Shown: positions 1-8,381 of the stretch, piece by piece | Layout of the letters: each line of letters starts with the position of its first letter | Numbering within the stretch: position 1 is the stretch's first letter | Assembly: GCA_016188005.1 (NCBI GenBank) | Contig: JACPIQ010000014.1 | Coordinates: 1 to 64,000 of the forward strand | Origin: Candidatus Rokuibacteriota bacterium | GTDB lineage: Bacteria; Methylomirabilota; Methylomirabilia; Rokubacteriales; CSP1-6 | DNA length: 64,000 bases | Reading direction: 5' to 3' | The notes under the pieces: generated by a model | The model's input: the letters and a program-made list of their open reading frames with translations, nothing else | Database searches by the model: none | What the model was told of the DNA's origin: nothing | Position numbers and translations under genes: made by a program

Positions 1-859
1 GGTAGGCGAGCCCGGGGCTCGCCATGTCCACGCCCTCCAGCGAGTCCACGAAGCCGAAGATCTGCGGCCGCCTGGCGCCGAAGTGCTCGCCCATCTCCTT
101 CACGAACGTGAGCACGCCGGGGCCCACCATGACGTGGTACAGCACCTCGGTGTCGGCCGGCACCCGCGGAAAGTACTTCGTGAACGAGGTCTCGGTGGGT
201 GGGATCGGCACCAGCGCGCGGATGGTGCCGCCCTGCGCCGTCGCCACCTTGCTGAAGAAGTCGCGGTGGTCGTGGCCGAAGGCGTAATCGGGGAAGATCA
301 GCGTCACCTTCTTCCCGAGGTTCTTGAGGATCCACGGCGCGACAGCGGTGACCTGGGCCCGGACATCGGTGATGCCCGGCTGGAAGACGTAGCGGTTGAG
401 CTTGCCCGAGGCCACGTGATACCCCTCGCTCACCACGAGGTAGGGGATCCTGAGCTCCCCCGCCCGCGGTGCCGAGGCGATGACGACGTGGGAGAAGAGG
501 GTGCCGAAGATCATGTCCACCTTGTGATGGGTGGCGAGCTTCTCGACCACCTCCGCCCCGCGCTTCGGGTCCGTCCCGTCATCCTCGGCGACGATCTCGA
601 TCTGGCGGCCGCCGATGCCGCCCTTCTCGTTGATGAGCTTCACCGCGGCGGTGGTCGCGCGCTCGTACCACCGGCCGTACACGGCGCCGATCCCGGTCCG
701 GTGCACCTGGAAGCCGAGCCGCAGGGGGCCCTGCCCCGCCTGGGCCGCCGCGCGGCGCACGAGGGGCCCCGCCAGCGTCGCGCCCGCCGCCGCGGCTCCC
801 GCGCCCTTCAGGACACTCCGCCTCGAGACGCTCCCCGCTCCGCCGATGGCTTCAATCAT
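1..859 (-). CDS. Branched-chain amino acid-type ABC transporter substrate-binding protein, Tat-exported (partial)
   Basis: The minus strand reads open from an ATG at 859-857 to the left edge, giving 286 residues without a stop. The N-terminus has a twin-arginine signal (SRRSVLKGAG, about residues 12-21) and an Ala-rich h-region. The mature part is a type 1 periplasmic fold of the Leu/Ile/Val-binding family: a ligand-lobe start GPLRLGFQVHRTG, then INEKGGIGGRQIEIV and a DDGTDPKRGAEV stretch typical of the family. It should bind a small carboxylate, amino acid or amide outside the cytoplasmic membrane and hand it to a LivHMGF permease, which would lie beyond the window. GGAGGG lies about 8 nt upstream of the ATG. 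The C-terminal part is missing at the edge. The family is clear; the ligand is not. Confidence 0.88.
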   Translation of the reverse strand, partial: MIEAIGGAGSVSRRSVLKGAGAAAAGATLAGPLVRRAAAQAGQGPLRLGFQVHRTGIGAVYGRWYERATTAAVKLINEKGGIGGRQIEIVAEDDGTDPKRGAEVVEKLATHHKVDMIFGTLFSHVVIASAPRAGELRIPYLVVSEGYHVASGKLNRYVFQPGITDVRAQVTAVAPWILKNLGKKVTLIFPDYAFGHDHRDFFSKVATAQGGTIRALVPIPPTETSFTKYFPRVPADTEVLYHVMVGPGVLTFVKEMGEHFGARRPQIFGFVDSLEGVDMASPGLAY

Positions 860-1197
860 GGTCCGTCCCTCCGCTCCTCAAGGGTGTGCGCTGGCTCCCA
901 CGCCGGCCGGCCAGTCCGCATCATGCATGCACCCGCGGCCCCCATCCGGAAAGTCGGCAAGTCCTGTCGCGCCAGCCTCACTCACCCGGCCCATTCGTGA
1001 CACGGCGGCGCCCCGGGGCGGGCCGCCGCGGCCTGACGCGGTCGGGAGCCGCGGGGTGCCCGCCCCCGAAGGCGTTGCGGCTTGACCCCGGGCGAAGGGC
1101 TGGCGCCGGACCCGTGGGGTGGCGGCGCGGTGCGCTCCGCGCCGTCTGGGGGCCCCGCCCGCCGCGTCATCCGGCGACTCGCCCGTCCGCGCATGAA
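860..1197. other. Intergenic region without a recognised gene
   Basis: These 338 bases separate the start of the binding-protein gene from the end of the small membrane gene. Open frames here are GC-rich shadows with low-complexity Arg/Pro/Ala translations and no recognisable domain. The promoter of the binding-protein gene should lie here, but I see no convincing -35/-10 pair. Confidence 0.5.
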
Positions 1198-1695
1198 TCA
1201 TCGCACTAATAGCATGGGCGGCCGTCCGGACTCAACCCGGGGGCCTATCCGGCCGTCGGCGCTGACAGGAGCCAGAGGCCGAGCATGGTTCCATGGATTC
1301 AGGACGACCCAGAGGTTGCCCAGCGCCGCATGCAGAAAGGTCAAACCTATCCACCAGACTGTCCAGACGAAGAGCGGGAGCGGGTTCTCCAGCGGGTCGC
1401 GGCTTCCCACGCGCCCCGCCGCGAGCAGCGCGATGACGACTCCGAGCGACAGGAGGCTCGCCGCGGCGGCGAGCGCACCGCCGCCGGGGAGGCGCCTGAC
1501 CCCGACACGGATCCCGGTGGCCTCCAGGCGCGCGAAGAGCCGGGCGGGCACCAGCGCCACGAGCACGAAGGAGGCCACGACGACGAGGGCGCCGCCGACC
1601 ACGTAGAGACGAGTCGGCAGCAGGAGGATCAGGGCCCCGGCGCCCACATGCGCGCCCGCGGCAATGGGCACCGCCGCGACGGCCATCCCAGCCAC
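1198..1695 (-). CDS. Short multi-spanning membrane protein, probably a truncated remnant
   Basis: The 165-residue product has about four hydrophobic segments and a WWIGLTFLHAALGNLW...LNPW stretch. This resembles the first part of much longer bacterial integral membrane proteins with a conserved NLW/LNPW motif (weak recognition, from memory). After LNPWNHARP the sequence becomes polar and unlike a membrane protein and stops within about 30 residues, so the 3' part looks lost or replaced. The assigned start is a GTG at 1695, only three bases from the end of the palindromic repeat at 1699-1839; an ATG three codons later also works. The 5' end may therefore have been changed by the repeat insertion. 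Function unknown; it may be a decaying gene. Confidence 0.45.
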   Translation of the reverse strand: MAGMAVAAVPIAAGAHVGAGALILLLPTRLYVVGGALVVVASFVLVALVPARLFARLEATGIRVGVRRLPGGGALAAAASLLSLGVVIALLAAGRVGSRDPLENPLPLFVWTVWWIGLTFLHAALGNLWVVLNPWNHARPLAPVSADGRIGPRVESGRPPMLLVR

Positions 1696-1698
1696 CGC

Positions 1699-1839
1699 GG
1701 GGTCAGGTCTTGCATTACGACATCGGAGCGGTTCCGGTGCTGCATGGCGAGAAGCGTCAGGCCCCTGGACATCGAGCTCCGCCGGGAGCCCAGCTGTGCC
1801 GGAGCCGGGGCGACGTGTTGGATTTCAAGACCTGACCCC
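1699..1839. mobile_element. Palindromic repeat element with 14-bp terminal inverted repeats (REP/MITE-like)
   Basis: GGGGTCAGGTCTTG at 1699-1712 is the exact reverse complement of CAAGACCTGACCCC at 1826-1839. Together they enclose about 113 bases with no credible gene. The motif GGGGTCAGGTCTTG resembles the ends of REP-like elements mobilised by IS200-type tyrosine transposases (RAYTs) in many uncultured bacteria; this is recalled, not searched. No transposase lies in the window, so this would be a non-autonomous copy or a remnant. It abuts two minus-strand genes. The right repeat supplies the stop codon of the methyltransferase (TGA at 1827-1825), and the left end lies 3 bp from the start of the truncated membrane gene. 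Confidence 0.6.
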
Positions 1840-2487
1840 AAGGCCCTTGTAGAGGTAGGTGAAGGGGCGCGGGCCCCGATTGTATCCCCGCTCGATCTCG
1901 GTGATGCGGAATCCGCCCGAGGCGATCAGGGTGTCCATGGGGCGGTTGAGATGGCATCCGCCTGCCAGTCGCTGCCAGACGGGGTCGAGGCGGTTCTGCC
2001 AGGCCAGCACTCCCGGGTCGGGCGACCGCCCGTGCTCGATGAAGATGAAGTGCCCCCCGGGCCTGAGGACCCGCCTCAGCTCCGCCAGCACCCGCGCGGG
2101 ATCCGGGACCGAGCACAGCGTCCAGGTGCTCACTGCCGTGTCCACGCTCCCATCCGGGAGCGGGATGGCCTCCGCGGAGCCAGTGATGAGGTCCACGGGG
2201 AAGCGGACGTGCCGCAGTCTCCGGCGCGCCATCCGCGCGAGCTCCGGCGAGGGGTCGAGGCCGTAGAGCCGCGCGACGGCAGGCCCGTAGAGGGCGAAGT
2301 TGAGCCCGGAGCCCACGCCCACCTCGAGCACGGTGCCTTCGGCGCCGGGCACGAGCTTCTCGCGCTCCGCCATGACGTCTCGGCTTCGCATCGCGAGGTC
2401 GATGAGCCGGGGCAGCACGTGGCGCGCGTAGAGACCCACGGGCCCATGATACCCGCGCCCGGCCCTCGTGCTAGCATGAGTCTCCAT
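1825..2487 (-). CDS. Class I SAM-dependent methyltransferase
   Basis: The 220-residue protein belongs to the Methyltransf_11 type. Motif I is VLEVGVGSGLNFALY (about residues 52-66), an acidic residue follows in YGLDPSPEL, and the post-motif region is RVLRPGGHFIFIEHG. It resembles small phospholipid/quinone-type methyltransferases that end near a YLYKG motif. Here the reading frame leaves the family at YLYKG and runs into the palindromic repeat, which provides the last residues GVRS and the stop. The start is the ATG at 2487, divergent from and 36 bp away from the oxidoreductase at 2524. The substrate cannot be told from sequence. Confidence 0.85.
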   Translation of the reverse strand: METHASTRAGRGYHGPVGLYARHVLPRLIDLAMRSRDVMAEREKLVPGAEGTVLEVGVGSGLNFALYGPAVARLYGLDPSPELARMARRRLRHVRFPVDLITGSAEAIPLPDGSVDTAVSTWTLCSVPDPARVLAELRRVLRPGGHFIFIEHGRSPDPGVLAWQNRLDPVWQRLAGGCHLNRPMDTLIASGGFRITEIERGYNRGPRPFTYLYKGLGVRS

Positions 2488-2523
2488 GACGACACTATTC
2501 AGGCGACAGGGAGAGACCCAGCC

Positions 2524-3492
2524 GTGAGTACTCCACGCATCAACGTCGGCGTGCTTCTTCCGACTCGGGAGGCCGTCATGTCGGGGCGCCCGGAGGCCGC
2601 CCCGCTCCTCGAGATGGCCGAGCGGGCCGAGGCCGCCGGCTACGACTCCGTGTGGGTGGGCGACTCGCTCCTGGCGCGGCCGCGCTTCGAGCCGCTGACG
2701 CTCCTCGCAGCCACGGCAGCCCGCACGCGTCGCGTGACGCTCGGCACGGCCGTGCTCCTGCCCGCGCTGCGCCACCCGCTGCTGCTCGCCCATGCCGTCG
2801 CCTCGGTGGATCGCATCGCCGAGGGCCGGCTCGTTCTGGGCGTCGGCATCGCGCCGGACACCCCCGGGGTCCGCAAGGAGTTCGAGGCGGCGGGCGTACC
2901 GTTCAGGGAGCGCGTGGGACGGCTGGTCGAGACCATGGCGCTCTGCCGCCGGCTCTGGGCGCCGGAGGCCGCGGGGGGACCCGTGTCCTTCGAGGGCCGT
3001 TACTGGAAGCTCGCCGGCGCGCAGATCCTGCCGGCGCCCGCGCGGGCCGGCGGGCCCCCGATCTGGATGGGCGGCGAGGTGGAGGGGGCGCTGCGCCGGG
3101 CCGGACGTAGCGCCGACGGCTGGTTCCCCAACAGCCGCGCGCCACAAGTGTACCGCGACGGCTGGGCCACGGTCCTGCGCGAGGCCGGCCAGAGCGGCCG
3201 GCCTGCCTCCGCCATCGCGTCCGCGCTGTACACCACCATCAACATCGGGCCCGACACGAAGGCGGCCGAGGCCGAGATGCGCAGCTTCATCGAGGGCTAT
3301 TACGGCGCGCCCTACGAGGTCATCGCGGCGCGCTGGGGCCACTACGCCGGCAGCCCCGAGGGCTGCCTCGAGTGGCTGGGCGCGTTCAGAGAGGCTGGCG
3401 CACGCCACATCGTGCTGCGCTTCGCGAGCGCCGACCAGGCCGCCCAGATGGAGCGCGCGACCCGGTTCCTGCTGCCCCGGCTCAGGGGATGA
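2524..3492 (+). CDS. Luciferase-like (LLM class) flavin/F420-dependent oxidoreductase
   Basis: This 322-residue protein has the bacterial luciferase-like TIM barrel: an N-terminal NVGVLLPTRE strand, AEAAGYDSVWVGDS, LGTAVLLPALRHP, GRLVLGVGIAPDTP and PPIWMGG motifs in family order. Members oxidise or reduce small substrates with FMNH2 or reduced F420; the coenzyme and substrate cannot be decided here. I take the GTG at 2524 because GGGAGAG lies 8-9 nt upstream; an in-frame ATG at 2476 has no ribosome-binding site and would add 16 unfamiliar residues. Its ATGA overlap with kdsB suggests co-transcription with kdsB and the MFS genes. Confidence 0.88.
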   Translation: MSTPRINVGVLLPTREAVMSGRPEAAPLLEMAERAEAAGYDSVWVGDSLLARPRFEPLTLLAATAARTRRVTLGTAVLLPALRHPLLLAHAVASVDRIAEGRLVLGVGIAPDTPGVRKEFEAAGVPFRERVGRLVETMALCRRLWAPEAAGGPVSFEGRYWKLAGAQILPAPARAGGPPIWMGGEVEGALRRAGRSADGWFPNSRAPQVYRDGWATVLREAGQSGRPASAIASALYTTINIGPDTKAAEAEMRSFIEGYYGAPYEVIAARWGHYAGSPEGCLEWLGAFREAGARHIVLRFASADQAAQMERATRFLLPRLRG

Positions 3493-4220
3493 AGGTCCTC
3501 GGCATCATCCCGGCCCGCCTCCACTCGACCCGGCTGCCGCGCAAGGTGCTGCGCGAGATCGCCGGGCTACCCATGGTCGTCCAGGTCCATCGGAGCGCGC
3601 GGCGCTCGTCGCTGCTCTCGGACCTGCTCGTGGCGACGGACTCGGAGGAGGTGGCGGACGCGTGCCGGGCTCACGGCGTCCCGGCCGTCATGACCTCGCC
3701 CGATCACCCCTCGGGCACCGACCGGCTCTGGGAGGTGTCGCGCGCCCGGGCGGCGGAGGTCTATGTCAACATCCAGGGCGACGAGCCGCTGGTCACGCCC
3801 GGACACATCGAGCGGCTGGTCACCCCCTTCCTCGACGACCCCGACGTCCAGGTCACGACGCTCAAGATCCGCGCCACTCCCGAGGAGGTCGCGAGCCGCA
3901 CGGCCAACAAGGTCGTGACGAGCGCCCGGGGCGACGCTCTCTACTTCTCGCGGCTGCCCATCCCCTGCGACCGGGAGGGCCGGGGCGGCGTCACGTACTG
4001 GAAGCACGTGGGGCTCTACGCCTACCGGCGCGCCGCGCTCGAGACCTTCCACGCGCTGCCGCCCTCGTCCCTCGAGCAGGCCGAGAAGCTCGAGCAGCTG
4101 CGTCTCCTCGAGCACGGGATCCCGATCCGCGTGGTGGAGACCGACGAGGAGACGATCGGCGTGGACACCGAGGAGGACCTTCGCGCCGCCGAGGCCCGGC
4201 TGGCGGCCCGCGTCCGGTGA
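3489..4220 (+). CDS. kdsB: 3-deoxy-manno-octulosonate cytidylyltransferase (CMP-KDO synthetase)
   Basis: KdsB activates KDO with CTP to CMP-KDO in the cytoplasm for the lipopolysaccharide inner core. The 243 residues match family length. Visible motifs are the N-terminal nucleotide-binding IPARLHSTRLPRKVL (residues 7-21), SPDHPSGTDRLWEV, VYVNIQGDEPLV with the metal/substrate-binding Asp, and HVGLYAYRR. Its presence indicates an LPS-bearing outer membrane. The ATG overlaps the stop of the oxidoreductase (ATGA), and its own stop overlaps the GTG of the next gene (GTGA). It is embedded among transport genes rather than LPS genes. Confidence 0.95.
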   Translation: MKVLGIIPARLHSTRLPRKVLREIAGLPMVVQVHRSARRSSLLSDLLVATDSEEVADACRAHGVPAVMTSPDHPSGTDRLWEVSRARAAEVYVNIQGDEPLVTPGHIERLVTPFLDDPDVQVTTLKIRATPEEVASRTANKVVTSARGDALYFSRLPIPCDREGRGGVTYWKHVGLYAYRRAALETFHALPPSSLEQAEKLEQLRLLEHGIPIRVVETDEETIGVDTEEDLRAAEARLAARVR

Positions 4221-5407
4221 CCAATCGCTGGGCGATCCTGGCGCTCATCACGGGCGCGCAGACCATGGCCAATGTCGGCCCCCTCGGCATCCCCGCGATC
4301 GCGCCGCTGATCCGCGACAGCCTGGGGCTCAGCATGACGCAGGCGGGCTCCTTCCTCTCGGCCTACTATGTCGGCGCGGCGCTCATGTCGCTGCCCGCCG
4401 GCTGGATGGGGGACCGCTGGGGCGTGCTCTTCACCATGGCCGGGGGACAGGCCCTGATCGCGCTGGGGCTCTTCGCCGTCTCCGGGTCCGGTTCCTTCCC
4501 CGTCCTCATCGCCCTCATGATCCTGGCCGGCGCCGGCTACGGCATGCTCAACCCCACCACCGCCAAGGCCGTCATGTCGTGGTTCCCGCGCCGGCAGCGC
4601 GCCACCGTGGTGGGGCTCAAGCAGGTCGGGCTGCCGTTCGGCGGCGCGGTGGGCGCCCTCCTGATGCCGCCGCTGGCGCTCGGCCTGGGCTGGCGGCCGG
4701 CCGTGGCGCTGTCGGCCTCGCTGGTCGCGCTCCTGGCGGGGCTCACGTGGCTCGGCTACCGGGACCCACCGAGGAGCGAGCTGGAGGCCCCCGTCCGTCA
4801 GGAGGGCTCGCTGCGCGCCGTCCTCCGGAACCGCGATCTCTGGCTGGTCGCCACCGCCACCCTCGTCTTCGCGGGCATGCAGACGGTGTGGATGGCCTTC
4901 CTCGTGCTCTACCTCCAGGAGAAGGTGCGCGTGCCGCTGGTGACGGCGGCGCGCTACCTCGTGATGGCGCAGGTGACCGGCATGGCGGGGCGCGTGGCCT
5001 TCGGCCTGCTCTCCGACCGGCTCCTCGGCGGCCGCCGCCGCATCGTGCTCGTCATCGCGGGGATCGGCTCCACTGTCTGCTCCTTCGTCATGGCGACGAC
5101 AGGCCCGGACACCGGCGGGTGGCTGCTGGCGCCCCTGGCCCTCTGTTTCGGCTTCTTCGGCATCGGCTGGAACGGCGTGCAGCACACCCTCATGGCGGAG
5201 CTGGCCGGCCCCCGCGCGGCCGGCACGGCCGTGGGGCTCGGGCTGGCCATCTCCTCCCTCGGCGTCTCGGTGTGGCCGCCGCTCTTCGGTCTCCTCGTCG
5301 AGCGCGTCGGCGACTTCACCGTGCCGTGGACCGCGCTCGGGCTCAGCATGGCCTTCGCCCTCTGCTTGCTCGTTCCCGTGCGGGAGGGGAGAATGGGCCT
5401 CGCATGA
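4217..5407 (+). CDS. MFS transporter
   Basis: This 396-residue membrane protein has twelve likely transmembrane segments in two halves, with the major facilitator loop 2-3 signature GWMGDRWGVLFTMAGG (about residues 56-71) and a second-half counterpart GLLSDRLLGGRRR. It resembles the CynX/NarK/ACS-like anion or organic-acid porters, but the substrate is unknown. The start is a GTG at 4217 that overlaps the kdsB stop (GTGA). A second MFS gene follows with an ATGA overlap, so both are probably made from one transcript. Confidence 0.88.
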   Translation: MTNRWAILALITGAQTMANVGPLGIPAIAPLIRDSLGLSMTQAGSFLSAYYVGAALMSLPAGWMGDRWGVLFTMAGGQALIALGLFAVSGSGSFPVLIALMILAGAGYGMLNPTTAKAVMSWFPRRQRATVVGLKQVGLPFGGAVGALLMPPLALGLGWRPAVALSASLVALLAGLTWLGYRDPPRSELEAPVRQEGSLRAVLRNRDLWLVATATLVFAGMQTVWMAFLVLYLQEKVRVPLVTAARYLVMAQVTGMAGRVAFGLLSDRLLGGRRRIVLVIAGIGSTVCSFVMATTGPDTGGWLLAPLALCFGFFGIGWNGVQHTLMAELAGPRAAGTAVGLGLAISSLGVSVWPPLFGLLVERVGDFTVPWTALGLSMAFALCLLVPVREGRMGLA

Positions 5408-6798
5408 TGCCTGCCTCGTCCTACCGCTGGGTGATCCTCGGCGCCGCCTTCCTCATCATCGCCATGTCCATCGGCACGCTGTTCACGCTGGCAGTGTTCC
5501 TCGAGCCGATGGAGAGGAGCCTCGGCTGGAGCCGGGCGAGCATCGGCGCCATCGGCTTCTTCAACTGGATCGTGATGGGCGCCGGCGGCTTCGTCGCGGG
5601 CTACTTCTCCGACCGCTTCGGCACCCGCATCGTCGTGCTCATCGGCAGCGGGCTCCTGGGGGCGGGGCTCCTGCTCTCGAGCCAGGTCTCGGCCGTGTGG
5701 CAGTTCTACCTGACCTTCGGGCTCATGGTGGGGGGCGGCGTGAGCGCCTTCTACGTGCCGCTCACCGTCACCGCCGTGAAGTGGTTCGGCGGGAGCCGCG
5801 GGATGGCGGCCGCCGTGGTCTCGGCGGGCAACGGCCTCGGCATCCTCGCGCTGTCGCCGCTCTCGCGCTGGCTCATCAACGAGTTCGAGTGGCGCACCGC
5901 CTTCGTCGTCCTCGGCGACCTCGCCTGGCTCATCGTCATTCCCGCCGCCCTCCTCCTCCGCACCCCCCCCACCCCCGCCGAGGACGACCGCGGCTGGGGG
6001 AGTGCGGGGGCCATGTCTGGGCCCCCGCAGATGGTAGAGAGTCAGGCCCGACACCTCGTGCCAAGTGAAGGCATGGCGGGGGCCATGTCTGGGCCCCCGC
6101 AGATGGTAGAGAGTCAGGCCCGACACCTCGTGCGAGGTGAAGGCATGGCGGGGACCATGTCCGGGCGGAACCTCGCTGTCACGCCCGGCATGGCCGCGCT
6201 GGGGGTCTGGCGCTCGTGGCCCTTCTGGGCCATCGCCCTCACCCACTTCGCCTGCTGCGCGGCCCACTCGGGCCCCCTCTTCCACATGGTCTCCCACGCG
6301 ATCGACCTGGGGATCGGCAAGATGGCTGCCGCCGGCATCCTCGGGGCCTCCGGCTTCTCCTCCATCTTCGGCCGCATCGGCACCGGCATGGTGGCCGACC
6401 GGGTCGGCGCCAAGCCCACGCTCCTGGCCGCGCTGGCGCTGCAGGCCGTGATGATCTCGTCGTTCCTGCTGACTTCCGACCTCGGCGCGATGTATGGGCT
6501 GGCGCTGGTCTTCGGCGTGGCCTATGGCGGGGCCATGCCGCTCTACGCGCTGGTCACGCGCGAGTACTTCGGCGAGCGCGTCATGGGCACGGCCTACGGC
6601 GCCGTGTTCTTCATCTCCTGCATCGGGATGGGGATCGGCTCCTATGCGGGCGGCGCCATCCACGACGCGCTCGGGTCGTACACCTGGCTCTTCCTCGGCT
6701 CCTTCGCCATCGGGAGCATGGCCGTGGCGCTGGGCGTGACGCTGCGCCCGCCGGCGAGGCAGCCGGCCGGCGCCATGGTCGCCGTTGACACGCACTAG
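5404..6798 (+). CDS. MFS transporter (monocarboxylate/oxalate-formate type) with in-frame tandem repeat in the central loop
   Basis: This 464-residue protein has an oxalate/formate antiporter-like MFS fold: six N-terminal segments with GYFSDRFGTR, a central cytoplasmic loop, and six C-terminal segments with GRIGTGMVADRVGAKP. It should carry a small organic acid across the inner membrane. The central loop (about residues 200-255) is swollen by a 24-residue unit, present twice with a third partial copy, encoded by a 72-bp DNA repeat that looks like an inserted repetitive element and is not part of the family. The loop joins the two halves, so the protein may still fold. Start ATG at 5404 overlaps the preceding stop; the stop lies next to the promoter of the following ABC operon. 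Confidence 0.87.
   Translation: MMPASSYRWVILGAAFLIIAMSIGTLFTLAVFLEPMERSLGWSRASIGAIGFFNWIVMGAGGFVAGYFSDRFGTRIVVLIGSGLLGAGLLLSSQVSAVWQFYLTFGLMVGGGVSAFYVPLTVTAVKWFGGSRGMAAAVVSAGNGLGILALSPLSRWLINEFEWRTAFVVLGDLAWLIVIPAALLLRTPPTPAEDDRGWGSAGAMSGPPQMVESQARHLVPSEGMAGAMSGPPQMVESQARHLVRGEGMAGTMSGRNLAVTPGMAALGVWRSWPFWAIALTHFACCAAHSGPLFHMVSHAIDLGIGKMAAAGILGASGFSSIFGRIGTGMVADRVGAKPTLLAALALQAVMISSFLLTSDLGAMYGLALVFGVAYGGAMPLYALVTREYFGERVMGTAYGAVFFISCIGMGIGSYAGGAIHDALGSYTWLFLGSFAIGSMAVALGVTLRPPARQPAGAMVAVDTH
6004..6168 (+). repeat. 72-bp tandem repeat with internal hairpin, inside a coding region
   Basis: Two near-identical 72-bp units lie at 6004-6075 and 6076-6147, followed by a degenerate partial unit at 6148 to about 6168. 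Each unit contains a 9-bp perfect hairpin (GCGGGGGCC at 6004-6012 pairing with 6020-6028, loop of 7). The period is a multiple of three, so the MFS frame is kept and each unit adds 24 residues. The hairpin and exact duplication suggest a REP-like or slippage-expanded element inserted in frame. Confidence 0.8.
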
Positions 6799-6813
6799 GT
6801 TCTTTGCTACAGA
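6785..6813 (+). promoter_or_regulatory. Candidate sigma70-type promoter of the sugar-type ABC operon
   Basis: TTGACA at 6785-6790 is followed after 17 bases by TACAGA at 6808-6813. The -35 box is perfect but the -10 box is poor, and the -35 lies inside the last codons of the upstream MFS gene. About 175 bases separate it from the binding-protein start at 6988, leaving a long leader in which I recognise no riboswitch. Confidence 0.45.
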
Positions 6814-6987
6814 ATCGGCACGCGCTACCCAGCCGGCCGATCACCCCTCGAGCCTGGTGACGTCCCTCACGAGGCGCAATCCTCGCGGACGGAGGCTGCC
6901 CGCCGCGGGGATCGGTCAGGCGGGACGCGGCCGGGCGGAACGCTCGCCACCTCACGACGGTTCACTCAGCCAAGGAGGACCAGCGCC

Positions 6988-8355
6988 ATGGAGACATCCA
7001 GGCCGGAGGACAAGAGCTCGAGCCAGCCGCAGATGGCCCGCCGGACCTTCATCAGGACCGCCGGGGTGGCGGCCGCCGCCGCGGTCGGCATCGAGGGGAT
7101 CCTGGCGGCGCGGCGGGCGCCCGCCTTCGCCCAGGGGACGAAGCTGCACATCGTCCGCTGGAACGACTTCATCCCCGAGGCGGACGTGTGGCTCAAGAAG
7201 GAAGGGATGCCCGCGGCCTCCAAGGCCCTGGGCGCCGAGGTGACGATCGAGACCATCGGCTTCAACGACCTCCAGCCGCGCATCACGGCGGCCGTGCAGT
7301 CGGGGTCGGGGGCCGACATCTTCATGCTCTACTACAACTGGCCGCACCTCTACGCCAATGCGCTGGTGGACGTCAGCGACGTGGCCGGCGAGGTGGCCAA
7401 GGCCCAGGGCGGCTTCTACGGCGTGTTCGAGCCGTCCATGAGGGTCGGGGGCAAGTGGCTCGGCATGCCCCACTCCATCGTGGGCAACACCATCGCCTAC
7501 CGGAAGTCCTGGTTCAAGGAGGTCGGGTTCAGCGAGTTCCCCAAGACCTGGGAGGAGCTGCGCAAGGCCGCGGCCGCGCTCAAGAAGAAGGGCAAGCCGT
7601 ATGGCCAGACGCTCGGCCACACCTTCGGGGATGCCCCCACCTGGGCCTATCCGCTCATGTGGTCGTTCGGCGGGGCCGAGACGGACAAGAGCGGCAAGAA
7701 GGTGGCGGTGAACTCCAAGGGCACGCTCGACTCGGTCAAGTACATGACGGCGCTGTGGAAGGAGGGCTGCGACGAGGGGGGGCTGGCCTGGGACGACTCC
7801 AACAACAACCGGGCCTTCCACGCGGGCGAGATCTGCGCCAGCCTCAATGGCGCCTCCATCTACATCGTGGCCAAGCGGCAGAAGGACAAGCTCAAGGACG
7901 AGAAGGGGGAGCCGCTCTATCTCGACATCGACCACGGCCTCTTCCCGCTGGCCGGGGGGGCGGGGCAGTTCCCGCTCTACTTCTCCAACGGCCACGGCAT
8001 CATGAAGTACTCGAAGAACCAGAAGCTCGCCAAGGACCTCCTGCGCTGGATCCACAAGAAGGAGAACTTCGAGAAGTGGTTCGAGGTCTGCGAGGGGTAC
8101 AGCGTGGCCCCCACCACCGACTGGGAGAAGCACGCCATGTGGGGGAAGATCGACAAGCCGCTGCAGATGTTCCGGACGGCCGCCCGCAACACGCGGATCT
8201 TCGGCTACGCCGGGCCCGCCACGGCCAAGTCCACCGAGGTGTACTCGAAGTACATCATCGTGGACATGTACGCCAACGCCGCCTCCGGGAAGATGAAGCC
8301 GGAGCAGGCCGTCAAGTGGGCCGAGACCGAGCTCAAGAAGATCTACGAGGCCTGA
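6988..8355 (+). CDS. Sugar-type ABC transporter substrate-binding protein, Tat-exported
   Basis: This 455-residue protein has a twin-arginine signal ARRTFIRTAG (about residues 17-26), an alanine-rich h-region and a probable cleavage after AFA. The mature protein is an extracellular solute-binding protein of family 1 (MalE/UgpB-like): IVRWNDFIPEADVW at the start, NDLQPRITAAVQSGSGADI, then a C-terminal lobe ending in a helical tail. It would capture a sugar, polyol or similar solute in the periplasm. Two permease genes follow; the ATPase that completes the system probably lies at 13557, beyond an intervening TRAP operon. The ATG is preceded by AAGGAGGA about 8 nt upstream. Confidence 0.9.
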   Translation: METSRPEDKSSSQPQMARRTFIRTAGVAAAAAVGIEGILAARRAPAFAQGTKLHIVRWNDFIPEADVWLKKEGMPAASKALGAEVTIETIGFNDLQPRITAAVQSGSGADIFMLYYNWPHLYANALVDVSDVAGEVAKAQGGFYGVFEPSMRVGGKWLGMPHSIVGNTIAYRKSWFKEVGFSEFPKTWEELRKAAAALKKKGKPYGQTLGHTFGDAPTWAYPLMWSFGGAETDKSGKKVAVNSKGTLDSVKYMTALWKEGCDEGGLAWDDSNNNRAFHAGEICASLNGASIYIVAKRQKDKLKDEKGEPLYLDIDHGLFPLAGGAGQFPLYFSNGHGIMKYSKNQKLAKDLLRWIHKKENFEKWFEVCEGYSVAPTTDWEKHAMWGKIDKPLQMFRTAARNTRIFGYAGPATAKSTEVYSKYIIVDMYANAASGKMKPEQAVKWAETELKKIYEA

Positions 8356-8381
8356 CGCCGGAGGCGTAGGCCGGGACCCAC

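Noticed and set aside
2792-4217. A long plus frame running from within the luciferase-like gene into the MFS gene
   Set aside because: Only the part from GTG 4217 onward has a family match; the earlier part is an out-of-frame reading of the oxidoreductase and kdsB.
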